NCBI GenBank assembly: GCA_904063045.1
Contig: CAJFCJ010000006.1
Coordinates: 2,098,946-2,162,945, forward strand
Source: Dimorphilus gyrociliatus
Taxonomy: Eukaryota > Annelida > Polychaeta > Dinophilidae
Direction: 5' to 3'
Length of the DNA stretch: 64,000 nt
In this document: positions 1 to 11,695 of the stretch, one piece after another
Numbering within the stretch: position 1 is the stretch's first letter
How the letters are laid out: each line of letters begins with the position of its first letter
Position numbers and translations under genes: made by a program
Notes under the pieces: model-generated
Databases searched by the model: none
Told to the model about the DNA's origin: nothing
What the model saw: only the letters and a program-made list of their open reading frames with translations

Positions 1-1
1 A

Positions 2-2284
2 TACGAGATAGAAAGGAAATCTGATAGTGTACATTCTTGTTCTCATTGTCCCTATGAGACAAAAAGAATTAAATGCTTTAAGAAGCATGTTAAAAAGCAT
101 GGTCCTTATGCTTGTCTCTACTGCAAATATACAGCAAAAAATGAAACATCTTTAGTTCAGCATTCCCTTGAGGCTCATGGGTCGAATGGGGGCCGAACTA
201 TGCTATCCGACGATAGTGATTCTTCGGACAGCAGCGACGGTGGCATCGACGATACGAAGACACCTGTGGCAGACTCTCAACCTAAACAACTTTCCAATGA
301 ATCTTCGACGTCGAAAACACATGAATGTGCTTTATGCGAATACGCAACACCATACAAAGCACAGTTAGCCCGTCATGTGGAAAAGGAACACGGTGAAAAA
401 CCAGCCATGATAGCCTGTCCTCATTGCGATAAGACTTTCCAGAAAGAATCAGCTCTTAAACGGCACTCAAAATGCCACTCAACAGAGACGCCTTTTTCAT
501 GCACTATTTGTGAAAAATCGTTTAGAACCATGTCGGCTTTAAACAAACATTTTTCAACGCACAAAAATGACTCAAATAGGGCTCAAGAAGAAGTAAGACC
601 AAAGGCACCAAAAACCAAGGCAGCTTTGAAACACTTTGATGCTTCAGTCTATGAATTTGATAGTGGCGGTGAGGAAAAGAATAAGGTTCAAATACCCAAC
701 ATTCCTCTAAGTGATTCAGACGGTGAAGATGAAACGTTTTCTCCCAATCGATTCACGAAGAGTTCACCAAAAAGAAAAAAGAAAGAGGAGACATCTAAAT
801 CTAAAGGACGGTCAGGTAGAGGGAGAAATAACTCAAAGAAAGTATACTACGACGAGGATGAAGAGGATGAATTCACGGAAGTCTTGCCTCAAAAGAAAAG
901 GAAAATGATACCCTCACCAATAATACCTCCAGCAATGGAGGAAATGGAAGAAAACCAAGAAGAAAATGATGTAGTAGAAATGGAACCAGAAAATAGAGAT
1001 GACAGTAGCAAGTCGTCATCTGATGAAAGTGATTCGGATTCGTCTGCAGATGAACAACAAGAAACTATGACTGAAACTGATCGAACGAGGGCAGAAGAAG
1101 CTCAAATTGTGCAAGACGACGCATCTTCCTATGCTCACTCGCTTGCAGACCTTGAGCCTCCACCTGCTCCAAGACCAAGAACACCCGAGCAATCTGATGA
1201 AGAATTGGACGAAGGTGTTCGAAATGGTAGAGAAGCACATACTAGCCTTGATTCGGGTATGGCAGATATGCAACCAGCAAGCACTGCACCCTTAGAGCAA
1301 ATGCAACAGCAAATTGACAACATACCCGGCTCTGTTCCCCCGGCTAGCCATGATAGCGCCATCTCTCACGCCTCCAGCGAACATAGGAGGGATTCATATA
1401 AAGAACCAATGAGTCATGAATATGCTGGAACCGATGCTCACACACCAAGAGACGTCTCGGTAATAATGCATTCTGATGAGGGGAAAAATCCACCACCACT
1501 AGCACATAGGTCACCGGCAAGTGCGGGACCCCCGTCTGTTCAAGGTCCGCCTTCGGTTCAGCGTCCACCGTCCGTTCAGGGTCCCCCCTCTGTGCCACCT
1601 CCACCCACGCAGGTTCAACAAGGTCCACCTTCGAATCCTCCTCAATCCGCCCCGGACGCAACCCGCTCCGTAAGCGGTCTCACGCCGTCCGAACGCGATT
1701 TTCTTGGCCAATACCTACAGCCGACGAATGTCGATCAACTTCCTTATCATCAACCATCTTTATCGAAACCTCCACAATTAGACCTGTTGACACCTAGGGG
1801 TAGCGGACCCTCTTCCTGCTCTCTACCAACAAGCTTACCCCCGTCCTTGCAGACCGGCTACACGTCGGATCCACTGTTTAGCCAACCTACTCCAGGGCAT
1901 TGGGATCCGTCGTTATACGCAAGAAGCGGCTATGGTGGTTATTTAGGAGCGGGCACCACAGCTCCTACAGCGCATGATTTCCTGAGACCTCCACATGCCG
2001 CTCCTGTTCAGCATCATTTGACGCCTGGATTGGATAAATACTACTATCACACCCCTCCCTACAGTAATTCGGCCGCCGCCGCTGCCATGGTACAACAGCA
2101 AGCGGATTACGCTAGGGCTCTATACACCCACCAAACAGCCGCTTATGGCCTCAACAAGTTTGCTCCTCCAGGTCGGGACTATTTGGGTACCGGGAGTAGA
2201 CAAGTTCCCGGGCCCGGTGATGACACTTATAGGCATAATATGTCCATGTATGGTAATATGATGCTGAATAGGTATTTTCAGTGA
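2..2284 (+). CDS. C2H2 zinc-finger protein, 5' end outside the window
   Basis: The reading frame is open from base 2 to the stop at 2282-2284, so the start and probably earlier exons lie upstream; the ATG at 200 is internal. Five C2H2 fingers are visible by about base 560: CSHC...H, CLYC...H, CALC...H, CPHC...H and CTIC...H. The first three have the short C-x2-C-x12/13-H look of RNA/DNA-binding arrays, and the last two are classical. A long, apparently disordered region follows: acidic and Ser-rich with Lys/Arg patches (KRKKK near 770), then Pro-rich with a repeated PPSVQ unit (about 1528-1605), then Tyr/Ala-rich to the C-terminus MLNRYFQ. It is probably a nuclear transcriptional regulator. 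I do not recognise the orthologue. It has no introns across 2.2 kb, unlike most neighbours. Confidence 0.9.
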   Translation, partial: YEIERKSDSVHSCSHCPYETKRIKCFKKHVKKHGPYACLYCKYTAKNETSLVQHSLEAHGSNGGRTMLSDDSDSSDSSDGGIDDTKTPVADSQPKQLSNESSTSKTHECALCEYATPYKAQLARHVEKEHGEKPAMIACPHCDKTFQKESALKRHSKCHSTETPFSCTICEKSFRTMSALNKHFSTHKNDSNRAQEEVRPKAPKTKAALKHFDASVYEFDSGGEEKNKVQIPNIPLSDSDGEDETFSPNRFTKSSPKRKKKEETSKSKGRSGRGRNNSKKVYYDEDEEDEFTEVLPQKKRKMIPSPIIPPAMEEMEENQEENDVVEMEPENRDDSSKSSSDESDSDSSADEQQETMTETDRTRAEEAQIVQDDASSYAHSLADLEPPPAPRPRTPEQSDEELDEGVRNGREAHTSLDSGMADMQPASTAPLEQMQQQIDNIPGSVPPASHDSAISHASSEHRRDSYKEPMSHEYAGTDAHTPRDVSVIMHSDEGKNPPPLAHRSPASAGPPSVQGPPSVQRPPSVQGPPSVPPPPTQVQQGPPSNPPQSAPDATRSVSGLTPSERDFLGQYLQPTNVDQLPYHQPSLSKPPQLDLLTPRGSGPSSCSLPTSLPPSLQTGYTSDPLFSQPTPGHWDPSLYARSGYGGYLGAGTTAPTAHDFLRPPHAAPVQHHLTPGLDKYYYHTPPYSNSAAAAAMVQQQADYARALYTHQTAAYGLNKFAPPGRDYLGTGSRQVPGPGDDTYRHNMSMYGNMMLNRYFQ

Positions 2285-4511
2285 ACGATTTTTAATCTTG
2301 CAAAAAACATATGAAGAGAAGAATAACGAAATTTTTTCATGATGCATCGGGATTTTATTTTTAATTAATTCTTTTTCTTTTATCTCTTTGTACATATCGA
2401 TTTATTTTCTATATTAACATTATTTTTCTGCTAAACAATTAATGCGGTTATCGTGTTTTTGTAGAAGCGTTTGTTAATGCAGTGCGATATCTTGTTGCTG
2501 ACTTGTAAATAATGTTTTTTTCCAGATGCTGTTTGTTTTTTTATTGCAATAATGGCCTAATCTTGTTTGCATACATACATATATACATATATTGGTATAT
2601 ACATATATATATATATATCTGTGTATACAAGCAATTAGTGGCTAATATATACCCACATTTGTCAATATACATATTTATATACTTTTATATGGATATACTA
2701 TGTATATGATAAATATATATAAATATATATTTATATATGTACATATTTATATCCATATATGCACATTTAAATAGATAATATATGTATAAATAAAAATATA
2801 CTCACCAATTGGTATGTATATTTATTTATATATAGTGCTTTTTTTCCGTATATAGTTTTTTTAGTCAAGAAATATTTTGTTGTGTTTTAGACTGGTTAGG
2901 TTGTGATGTGCAATGAATATCTATTGACATATATATATTTATATATTTATATTTTAAAATATATATTTATATATATGTATTGATATATATATATATTATA
3001 AAAGATATATATAAATATATGCATATATACTTTTCGTGTTTACAAGAATAAATGTAATAATACAGTTTATGTGTTTGCAATAATTAACAGAAAAATGACT
3101 ACTTATTATTATTTTCATTGAACTAAGTGTTTTATTGAAAACCGAAGTGCAACAGTGTTGAAAATAATTAATTTCATTTATTGCCAAGTGCCCATCTTAC
3201 AACATATTTTCATAATAGAACAACATTGCTCTTCGGGTTCCTTGTGAAATTCTTGATGTAAATTTACCCTAAATCGAAATTTATCGAATTATATATAGCA
3301 AGTAAGAAGTAGGTGATTGTCACTAGGGGTCCGAAGAAAAAATGCTTACGATAAATAAGAAAAATGTCATATTTTTATAGTCGCTAAAGGGAGCAAGTTT
3401 TAAATTAACCAATTGGTATATTTATGTTAAAGATTACCTAAAGCAGTTGGGAAATGGTTGTAATTAAGGCTTGTTTGTAATATGTTGAAAAAATAGGTAA
3501 GCAGTTGTTCAAACAATAATAGACTGGCATAAAAAACTACATCTCTGTTCCTAGTAGGAAAATTTTTCTCTATTTCTGAGAGGAATTATTGATAAATGCC
3601 TAAATAGGGAACTGTAACTTAAGTACATGTGCTATACCGGATTATTCTCTAGAAGTCATTCTCTAGATATTGTTTCGTAGAGAAATAATTTTATAGTTGA
3701 TATTAAATGTTTAAATATGTCTAATAATAGTTTAAATCTCTAGTGAAAATTTACCTTATATCTATTTCTTTTTCGATATACTTTTTAATTTATTCGTAAA
3801 TTCTCTCGTAAATATCAGTCATTTTTTTTTTCTATTTCAAGTATGCTATGTCGTGATTCTACTGTGTATAGTTCTGGATTCTCGGAATACTATCAAGTAG
3901 ATCTAGACAGGTGGGGCTCCTTATAATTTTCTTGGCCATTTCTTACTCTTCTCAATTTACCATTAGCGTACATTTCGTCAAACCAGCTGTATACTTTATC
4001 AAGCTCTTCTGAAAGATTTCACCTTATTGCTTTAAGAACCTAGAAAATGACTGCTAGAAATTGACTCTCCTAGTTAGTGTACTTTTACATAATGTACAGT
4101 AACAATATAGCTATGTAGTGTGATCCATGTTAAGATATAAATATCAAAGTATATATTGAAGAGAGGATAAATAGAGGACACGTCATTAATTCTGTGATTT
4201 TTAAATTGTAAGATGTGAAGAAGTATTATTCGAACCCCTAGATAGTAAATGTCATCTATACAATTTCTATATACTATATATATATACTGTATATATAGAA
4301 GTACATACAAATATACAAAGAAGCAACGTAAGACGATCAGTAACCGAAGCGCCGTCTGCGAAAAAACAACAAAACGATTTTTTTCATTTTTGTGCTAGTT
4401 ATTATTATTCCATCTGCATACAACACTCAAGATAATTTTTTGACACTGCACTAGGGAATAACTCATAATGGATATTTAATAATAACATGCAGAAAAATGT
4501 GAAACGGTCGC
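2285..4511. other. Intergenic, AT-rich, no gene seen
   Basis: This is the 3' flank of the zinc-finger gene and the 3' flank of pyruvate kinase, which converge here. Bases 2570-3020 are dominated by imperfect TA/ATAT tracts. The short reading frames are translations of these tracts, not genes. A CTCF-like core lies on the minus strand at 4347-4360. Confidence 0.7.
2570..3020. repeat. TA-rich tracts
   Basis: Imperfect ATAT/TATATTTA runs over about 450 nt, 3' of the zinc-finger gene. Confidence 0.7.
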
Positions 4512-4753
4512 TTACTGCTCAGCCAGGCCAGCGATATCTCCAGTTGAGGCGACAACGAGCATTTTTTTCGGGGCCTTATCAGTTTTCGGTACCCGAATAA
4601 CTCGAAGTGTATTAGTATGACCCGAACCTTGACGCCATCCAGTAACGATAACAACCGTTGATCCACCCTTAACTGCACCTAATTTCCATCCGTGCTCTAC
4701 TGCCCAAGTAATTCGTGAGTCCATATCTTCTACCCATTCAGGATTTCGAAGTT
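4512..4753 (-). other. PK: PK distal alternative last exon (B)
   Basis: The acceptor TTAG|AA at 4754/4753 accepts phase 1, matching the donor after 5681. It encodes [10 protein letters not shown] then [12 protein letters not shown], which matches the vertebrate end-of-C-domain with Trp, Arg and the GWRxGSG effector loop kept. About 23 extra residues follow the usual family end, finishing GLAEQ-stop. ATTAAA (minus) at 4475-4480 could be its poly(A) signal. Confidence 0.85.
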
Positions 4754-7700
4754 CTAATTTAAGAAGAAACACAATAAGATTAAAGACATAAATTTTATCA
4801 ATATCAACTCAACTATACAAAAGTTATATCAATTTGATAATTAAATAGCTAATAATTTCTCTTTATACTTTTACACCAAAACAATAACCTAATAGAATAT
4901 TATATATTTTCAATCAACCTTTCCTATAATATTAATTAATAATAAGACTATTGCTCTAAGGAATTTCAATAGAAACTTAGTCTATTAAAAGCTTTATAGG
5001 AGTATTTATTAGTAATATTCTCATTAAACAATAATTTCTAGATGGTATTATAATACAAATACAAGGTTCAACTTAATTCTAAATACTAAAGCTTTGATTA
5101 ATTTAATAATAAGTTAAGTAGTAATTTAGATTATGAATAAAAAAGAATAAAATTAACCCAAGTTAACTAGATTATACTACCATAAATATTATTTTTCAGG
5201 CATATGCTTTGAAATATCAGTCAATAGTACGTCCTTGAATGTAATTATACGACATGTATTGGTAAAACCTGATCCCGCATTATTTCCAGTTACCAAGATA
5301 AGATGTGCACTTTTAGCCTCATCTGATAAACGATTTGGTAAAAATTGCCTATATTCTGCAAATTCTAACGCCAAAGCTAAACGTTTGTCTACTTCATTTT
5401 CCCAATCGATTCTATTCGACGCTAGATTTATATAGATTAGGAGATATTTGAAAAATTTATGAATCGTTCTCTTCAAGAAGAGAAAGTGGAAAGGAAGAGA
5501 ACGATCTTCAATCTTTAACCTAGTATTCTCTTAAATATATCCCTAAATTGACAAATGATGTAAATCTCTTTCGACCTAATTTAACATTGTCGAAAGGAAG
5601 CGATGAGAGTAAAACTAGGCGATTGGTTGTCGTATCTTATATACCTGATCAAGTTTTTGTTTCGTTTTTTTTTTACTTACCTGTGTAATGAATTGGGAAA
5701 ATTCCACGATATAAATGTAGCTGTCTGGCTACGCGATCGTCTCTTGTTACAGCTATTATCGGACATCTAGGTCTGTAAGCAGCTAACAGTTGTGCAGAAC
5801 GTCCAGTTGATGTGATTACGACAATGCAACTTGCTAAACAATTAACACTGGCTTCGACGGCCGACAAAGCAGTTGTGTGAGTAATATCAGTTGGTCTCGG
5901 AGTTAACTGTCTTAGCTCTTCAAACAACTGCTTATGATAAACAGCGGCTTCCGCCTCTCTTGCAATATTATGCATAGTACGAACTGATTCCAAAGGATAT
6001 GCACCCTTTGCCGTCTCCCCAGACAACATTACACAATCAGCTCCATCCAAAATTGCGTTTGCAACGTCTGAACTCTCAGCTCTGGTGGGTCTTGGCTTTT
6101 TAACCATAGATTCCAACATTTGAGTTGCACAAATAACTGGTTTACCAGCTCTGTTACACCTTCCAATCATCATTTTTTGGGCGAGGAACACTTTCTCCGT
6201 TGGGATTTCAATACCTAATTAAATAGAAAAGAATTTTTATTTCTATTAACATACTATATCACGTATAAGAATTTTTTATCAATTTAGAATGTTAAGAATA
6301 AAATAATATACTATTTGACGTTGATATAATTATTAAAGATTTTCTTTTTTTTTCTTTTTTATATGATTATGGTATATTATTTGTTAATTTTTTTCCTACC
6401 TAAATCTCCTCTAGCAACCATTATACCGTCGGCTTGTTCTAGAATTTCTTCGAATCTCTTTACACCTTCATGATTTTCGATTTTGGCAATAATTTTAATG
6501 TGTTTTCCCCGATCTCCTAGAATCTTACGAATTTCTCTGATACCGTTACCAGATCTTATGAATGAAGCGAAAATCATATCAACATTTTGTTCAACACCAA
6601 AGAGTAAGTCCTTCTTGTCCTTTTCAGATACAGGTGGAAGATCGACTGGTGTTCCTGGAAGATTGCATCCTTTTTTCGATCCCAGTAAGCCACCATTTTC
6701 AATTCTACAGGTTAATGACTTGTCATCCTTACTAATAACTTTCAAAGACATTAAACCATCGTCGATATAAATATAACGGTCCTCTTCAAGTACTGACGTT
6801 ATATTCTCATAATCGACATAGAGTATATTCTCATCACCGATTTCTGCGTAAGCTTTATCTGTAGTTAAGATAATCGTTTCTCCCTCTTTTAACTCAATTT
6901 CAGCTGTTGGGCCTCCCTTCAGTAGACCTGTTCTAATTTCAGGTCCTTTAGTGTCTAGAGCAATAGCGACAGTACGATCGCGTATCTGATAATAAAAATA
7001 ATTTCTTTTAATTAAACAATTAAAAATAACAAAAAGAGAATATCGACTAAGATTTCTTGAAAATACTTAGTTCAATAATAGAGAGAAAGCTTTTAAAGTC
7101 TTATCTATGTAAGGCATTCCTTAATCAAATATCAAGTTAATTTCTAGCGATAAATATAGACCATTTATGAAAATTCATTATACAATAATACAAAAAATAT
7201 CAAGATCTAACGAAAATTTTAAGCAATTGTGATATTTATTATCTACAGTTTTTAATATAAAGCCCGTATCTGTTAGAGTGTAATATACCTTTCGTAATTT
7301 TGTTTACTTTTTATTGTTTTTTTTTGTTTGTTTGTTTTTGTGAGATATTTAAAGAATCCGTTTCATAAAACTGTTCTTATTGTAAAAAAAATTTACTATA
7401 ATTCATTAGCTTTAATGTAGGTTAATAATAATAAGGAATACTCTCTTTAACAGTCTAACCTCATTATTAGCTTTTCGGACATTCTCGATGGTGCCGCGAT
7501 GATAATCGTAGTCTCCATGCGAAAAATTCATTCGAGCGATGTTCATTCCTGCTCTAATCATCTCTTTTAGCATTTCAACGCTTCTACATGCAGGGCCAAT
7601 AGTACAGATAACTCCGCTCATTCGTTGTACATGAGGTGCTGAATCAATGTCCAATTCACACATAGATTCCAAATGAGTTGATGCATAAGCTGCAATAAGT

Positions 7701-8090
7701 TGGTGTTCCAGAGAACCTTCCGTCGCAAAGGTTATTCCACTCGACCATGATGGTACATGCAAAAGACCCTGTAAAAGAAGTTCTAATTGAGTATTGCTAA
7801 AAATAGATCAGCAGAATGGGTGTGCATAATCAAATAAAATGCTTCGTTTTCAGTCCACACAATGTTATTCAAAGTGTTTGATAACTTGAGATTCCAGGAT
7901 TAATCCCAGATTATCTGTTGGTTGTATCTTTTATTAATTTCTTAACCTGTTGTTCACATTCTCCTTCGCCTAGAGAATGACCAATTGTATTCCTTAGATC
8001 AGTACTTGACCCTCTCGGAGATGGGGGAATATTAAGAATTGGCGTAACATTTAATCTATCCTTCTGTTTTCTACTTGTCGCCGGATTCAT
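4512..8090 (-). CDS. PK: Pyruvate kinase with two alternative last exons
   Basis: Catalyses phosphoenolpyruvate + ADP to pyruvate + ATP in the cytosol, the last step of glycolysis. Coding exons in order: 8090-7947, 7768-7460, 6985-6400, 6214-5681, then either 5421-5189 (isoform A, 601 aa) or 4753-4512 (isoform B, 604 aa). Both isoforms close to exact codon multiples. Family motifs are [78 protein letters not shown] and TSTGRSA (first FBP-binding loop). The N-terminus carries about 70 residues before the conserved core, longer than usual. The start is the first ATG of exon 1. The last exon alone changes the second effector loop, so regulation by fructose-1,6-bisphosphate probably differs between isoforms. 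Confidence 0.95.
5189..5421 (-). other. PK: PK proximal alternative last exon (A)
   Basis: The acceptor CTAG|CG at 5422/5421 has the same phase as exon B. It encodes [10 protein letters not shown] then [14 protein letters not shown] and ends KHMPEK-stop. It aligns with exon B over its whole core, including the Trp, the Arg and GSGxTNT, but GWR is replaced by GNN. The minus strand has AATAAA at 5005-5010, inside the 435-nt gap before exon B, so exon A can be a true 3'-terminal exon. Confidence 0.85.
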
Positions 8091-8376
8091 ATTTCTAATC
8101 AGGTAAGCTTTAGCCTAAAAGCTGCTAAAAACCGACACTAACTGGTAGTCTTATCGAAAACGACTGGCCTAAAATGGATGCAGGTCGCATTTGGTATTTG
8201 ACTGTGCGCATCATACGATATATATTTTTGCCGTTCGAAAGATTTGTATAGTAAGAATAAACGTATTTACACAGCTTTTGCTCTTACTCTGTTATCGTGT
8301 CATAACAATATGAGACTAAATTGAGCTTCTAATGTTGAACATTTACGTAATTATAAAATTTATTTAGTAACTTAGA

Positions 8377-9264
8377 CTAACAATTACATGTTTGGGGGTA
8401 ATTTTCCATTTGGATTCCCTCTTTGACAAATTTGGATGGATTTTTGGTGGTGGGATCTACAAAAATGTATCACATTAATAAAGTATTAGAAAGTAACCTA
8501 CACTGGAACTGGACGATCCACCAGGTTTTCCTCCTATCATTTGAGCCATAGCTAGAATAAAAAAAATATATAATTATAGAGATTTAATTATTAATTTACA
8601 AATTCTGCAATGTAAAGAGTATTCAAGGTCAGACGGTGTGTTAGTAAAGTCAATACTCTTTTGCAAATATATTCCAGACAGGATAAAAATATCTGATACT
8701 AAAAATAACACTTATTAAACTTGACTTTAAAAGTCTCATTTGATTTAATTGATTTTTTTTTTAAGAAATTTTTATTGTCGTTTTTCTATAGTGTGATAAT
8801 TTCTTGAGCAATTTTTTTATTAATATTTTTTTTACTTGCATAAAAATAATAATTAATAAAATTATTTATAATATTTAATCAATACATGCATAACCTAAAA
8901 GAGTGTATTTTTTATTAAGATAAAATTCTTGCATTATTCGTAAAAATGACTCATTATCGCCCAATGGAATATATTTTTTGCTCTACTTTAAGAGATGGTA
9001 ATGTTTTGAATATTCTCTTACGAAAGGAAAAGTAGATAACAAAGAAACTTTAGCACCAATATTATCAAATAAGCGTACCTTATCGGCCTGTTTTGGGTCA
9101 AATTGGTTCAATGTTACTTGCAAAGTCGATAAAAGGACAATTAGACAAACGTTCACTGTATCTGAGAAAGCAGAAAATTTTTCAGACGCGCCATCTATCT
9201 CCACAGCTTGTTTTATCTATATCCAAATCTAAAATTACGCAATAATCTTACTCACTTTTTCCAT
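8377..9264 (-). CDS. Unrecognised 100-residue protein
   Basis: Model exons: 9264-9256 (Met-Glu-Lys only), 9216-9057, 8551-8498, 8456-8377. The sum is 303 nt, exactly 100 codons plus stop. All junctions are GT-AG, and the first intron would be only 39 nt. The N-terminal half may form a helix with a hydrophobic stretch (VNVCLIVLLSTLQV). Then come DPKQADKVRLFDNI and MAQMIGGKPGGSSSS, and a Cys-containing end (TCNC). I do not recognise the family. The compatible phases and open frame support a real gene, but the first exon and the donor at 9057/9056 are inferred. It lies 123 nt downstream of HDDC3 on the same strand. Confidence 0.5.
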
Positions 9265-9387
9265 AGATATTGCACAATTCTTTTGTATTGTTTTTAAAAT
9301 AGTTATTTATATATTAATTAACTTTTGTTTATATTAAATTATTTCAATATTTAAATGTTAAGCAATTTAAAAAATATTCCTATTCAT

Positions 9388-10144
9388 TCATTCCTTTGAT
9401 TCGAAAAGTTTGTCAAGCTCTTCTTCCAATTGGTGATTTGTTCCCCTTAAACCTTCGACAACTAAGCTTGCCCATTTAAAATATTCGCTAACTCTCTTCG
9501 GATTCCAACCTGACGGTGTTGCCCTATTTAAATCTCGAAGATTGTACAGCTTGTCAGCTAATTTAACCAGTTTTGCTTCTTTGCTCTTTTTTGGAGCATT
9601 TTCAATTTGAAGTCGCTTTCTTTCACTCTTTGGCAGATGTTTATCATCCGTAACTTCAGCTACTATTCCTATTAATGAGAAAAAAGAGAGGATTGATTTG
9701 AATAAGATTAATTTTCTGATTTTCTATGATTTTCCCACCTGCAACCTTATCTCCGAACTTTTCTTTAATCTCTTCTATTGTTGTATCAGTATCTTCAACG
9801 GTATCGTGCAGAATTGCCGCCTAAATTAGGTATTTATCAACTTAGCTTAGAATTAAAGACATTTTTTTTAGATAATTATTAAAATTATTATATTTACCTG
9901 AAGAACGCTAAGGTCGTTCACTTTTCCTTCTTCTGTTAGAATCCTTGCTACTCCTAAAGTAGATAATCTTTATTAAGACTGGAAAGATAATTAGATAATT
10001 ATGTAACCAACCAATAGGATGATTTATATAAGGAGTCTTTTCAGGATCTTTACGTCTTTGAGCTTTATGCTTTATAGCAGCAAAATTTACAGTTTCTACC
10101 AAGAGTGATAGATCTCCCATTACTTTTCGGCTACCCTTCAACAT
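9388..10144 (-). CDS. HDDC3: HDDC3/MESH1, HD-domain (p)ppGpp/NADPH phosphohydrolase
   Basis: Exons: 10144-10012, 9953-9898, 9820-9739, 9668-9388; 183 aa, close to the family's usual 179. It is a metazoan SpoT homologue that hydrolyses ppGpp in vitro and NADPH in cells, using a Mn-binding HD domain. Conserved blocks are [45 protein letters not shown] and [17 protein letters not shown], giving the metal ligands His (INHP), HD (LHD) and Asp (LAD). An ATG at 10120 (MGDLS) aligns better with the human start than the one at 10144, so the first eight residues are uncertain. The upstream region is shared with the divergent calcium-sensor gene. Confidence 0.93.
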
Positions 10145-10724
10145 TAAATGTTCGAACAGGAAGTGTTGAAACACAGTGGTGACCTCATTGATTATTTGTA
10201 AAATTAGAGAATTTTATATCTTGAATACTTAATTAAGACTGAATGAAAGCAATTTAAACACCAGAATAAAGACATTGCCATATTAATAGAAAGTTTATAC
10301 TAAAACTTTTTTTGATTTTTCATTATATTGAACATACCAAAGGTCGATAATAGGTAGTTTACACACGAAATACTTATTATAAACAATAACAACAATTTTG
10401 CTAAATTGCAATGTAAATCAAATGGCAAAAAATGATTTGTAAAGAAAATTATCGAATCATTAATGTTATTATGTAAATTGATTAATGCACTATTCGACCA
10501 ATTTCTCAATTGCGATATCAAATGTGGCGTCCTCTAGTGTATATTGTGAAATTTTTTCGATTTCAAGTTGGAATGATTAAGAGTTTCCAATGGTAGTGTG
10601 CAATTTCTTTATGTTAATGACAAGAATATACATATATAAAGAGTAAAAGATTGTAAGTTTTAATTTAAGACTAGCTATTGCAACACCTTCATCAACCTAT
10701 ATCTATTTGCTAAAACCAAAGCCT
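10145..10724. promoter_or_regulatory. Divergent intergenic region, HDDC3 and calcium sensor
   Basis: 580 nt lie between two head-to-head start codons. No coding sequence is seen. A CTCF-like core on the minus strand (CACTAGAGGACGC) lies within 10523-10540. TATATAAAG occurs at about 10632, near the calcium-sensor start. Confidence 0.5.
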
Positions 10725-11577
10725 ATGGGACAAAAGAGTTCAAAACAGTTTAACAGTGAAGAGTTAAATACAGAATTGTTGCAGGAGATGAAAGAAAATA
10801 CACATTTCAAATCGAAAGAGATAAAAGAATGGCATGATAAATTTAAGAAAGATTTTCCATCTGGAATAATTAAGAGACACGAATTTAGGAAAATATATAT
10901 GGAATTAACCAATAAGGTTTGTAATTTAAATATGAAACAATCTTATCATCAAATAATATTTTGACTTAGTATGCTTCGTTTGTTATTACTTCTTTTATAC
11001 TGTATGTATATATTAATATACATATATACAGTATATATATCAAATAACTTCTGCAGTTGTTACTTCCTTATAGAAAATTATGAATGATGATGATAGATAA
11101 ATAGCTCGTGAAACATTAATAACTATTTATTATGACTATTTCATTAATAAAGTAAAATTCCTAATAGATTATAATGCTAAACTAATTTTCTTTCTTATTA
11201 TCTAGAAAAGCGAAGAGCTGGCTGATTATGTTTTTGACGCTTACGATCAAGATAAAAATGGTGTCATAGACTTTAAAGAGTTTATGATTACTTTAAGTAT
11301 TACATGCCGCGGTGATATAAAGGAAAAGCTTAAATGGGTATTCGATATGTACGATACAGACGGCAGCAGTTACTTAAGTAAAAGCGAAGTTATCAAAGTT
11401 TTAGAAGTCATCTTTAGAATGAAAGGAAATGATAGAGTTGAAGCAACAGCTTTTCTTCAAACTGTCGATATATTCAAAAAATTAGATAAAGATAAGGATG
11501 GCTACATTACCAAAGAGGAATTTTGCCGTATTGCCACAAGAGAAAGAGAAATAATTAACATTTTAAATGCTATTTAA
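10725..11577 (+). CDS. Neuronal calcium sensor (recoverin/hippocalcin-type) EF-hand protein
   Basis: Exons 10725-10916 and 11206-11577, phase 0; 187 aa, normal for the family. It starts MGQKSSKQ, a typical N-myristoylation sequence, which fixes the ATG at 10725. It has four EF-hand positions. EF1 is degenerate (DFPSG instead of the usual Cys-Pro). EF2 (DQDKNGVIDFKE), EF3 (DTDGSSYLSKSE) and EF4 (DKDKDGYITKEE) all keep x, y, z and the terminal Glu. It is expected to be a Ca2+-myristoyl switch that moves to membranes on calcium binding. Divergence makes the exact subtype (NCS-1, neurocalcin, hippocalcin) unclear. Confidence 0.9.
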
Positions 11578-11689
11578 ACCATAACATTTCTTTGCTAACC
11601 CTTCCATCCCCACTGCCCTCCCCTCCAACACGTCTCGGTGATATGTATAAATTTAAAAACTGTTAGTTTGATAGAATTTATGTTTATTG

Positions 11690-11695
11690 AATAAA
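11690..11695 (+). terminator. Poly(A) signal AATAAA of the calcium-sensor gene
   Basis: Canonical AATAAA 113 nt after the stop at 11577. The rest of 11578-11922 is AT-rich and holds no gene; it separates convergent 3' ends of the calcium sensor and glomulin. Confidence 0.6.

Noticed and set aside
1016-1711. Antisense open frames under the zinc-finger gene
   Set aside because: Shadows caused by the Pro/Ser-rich composition of the sense frame.
2120-2395. Minus-strand open frame over the zinc-finger 3' end
   Set aside because: Mostly antisense shadow of the real coding sequence; no homology.
5189-5421. PK exon A as a separate gene or pseudogene
   Set aside because: It has an intact frame, a good acceptor and exact phase match to the PK donor, with no start or upstream exons of its own.
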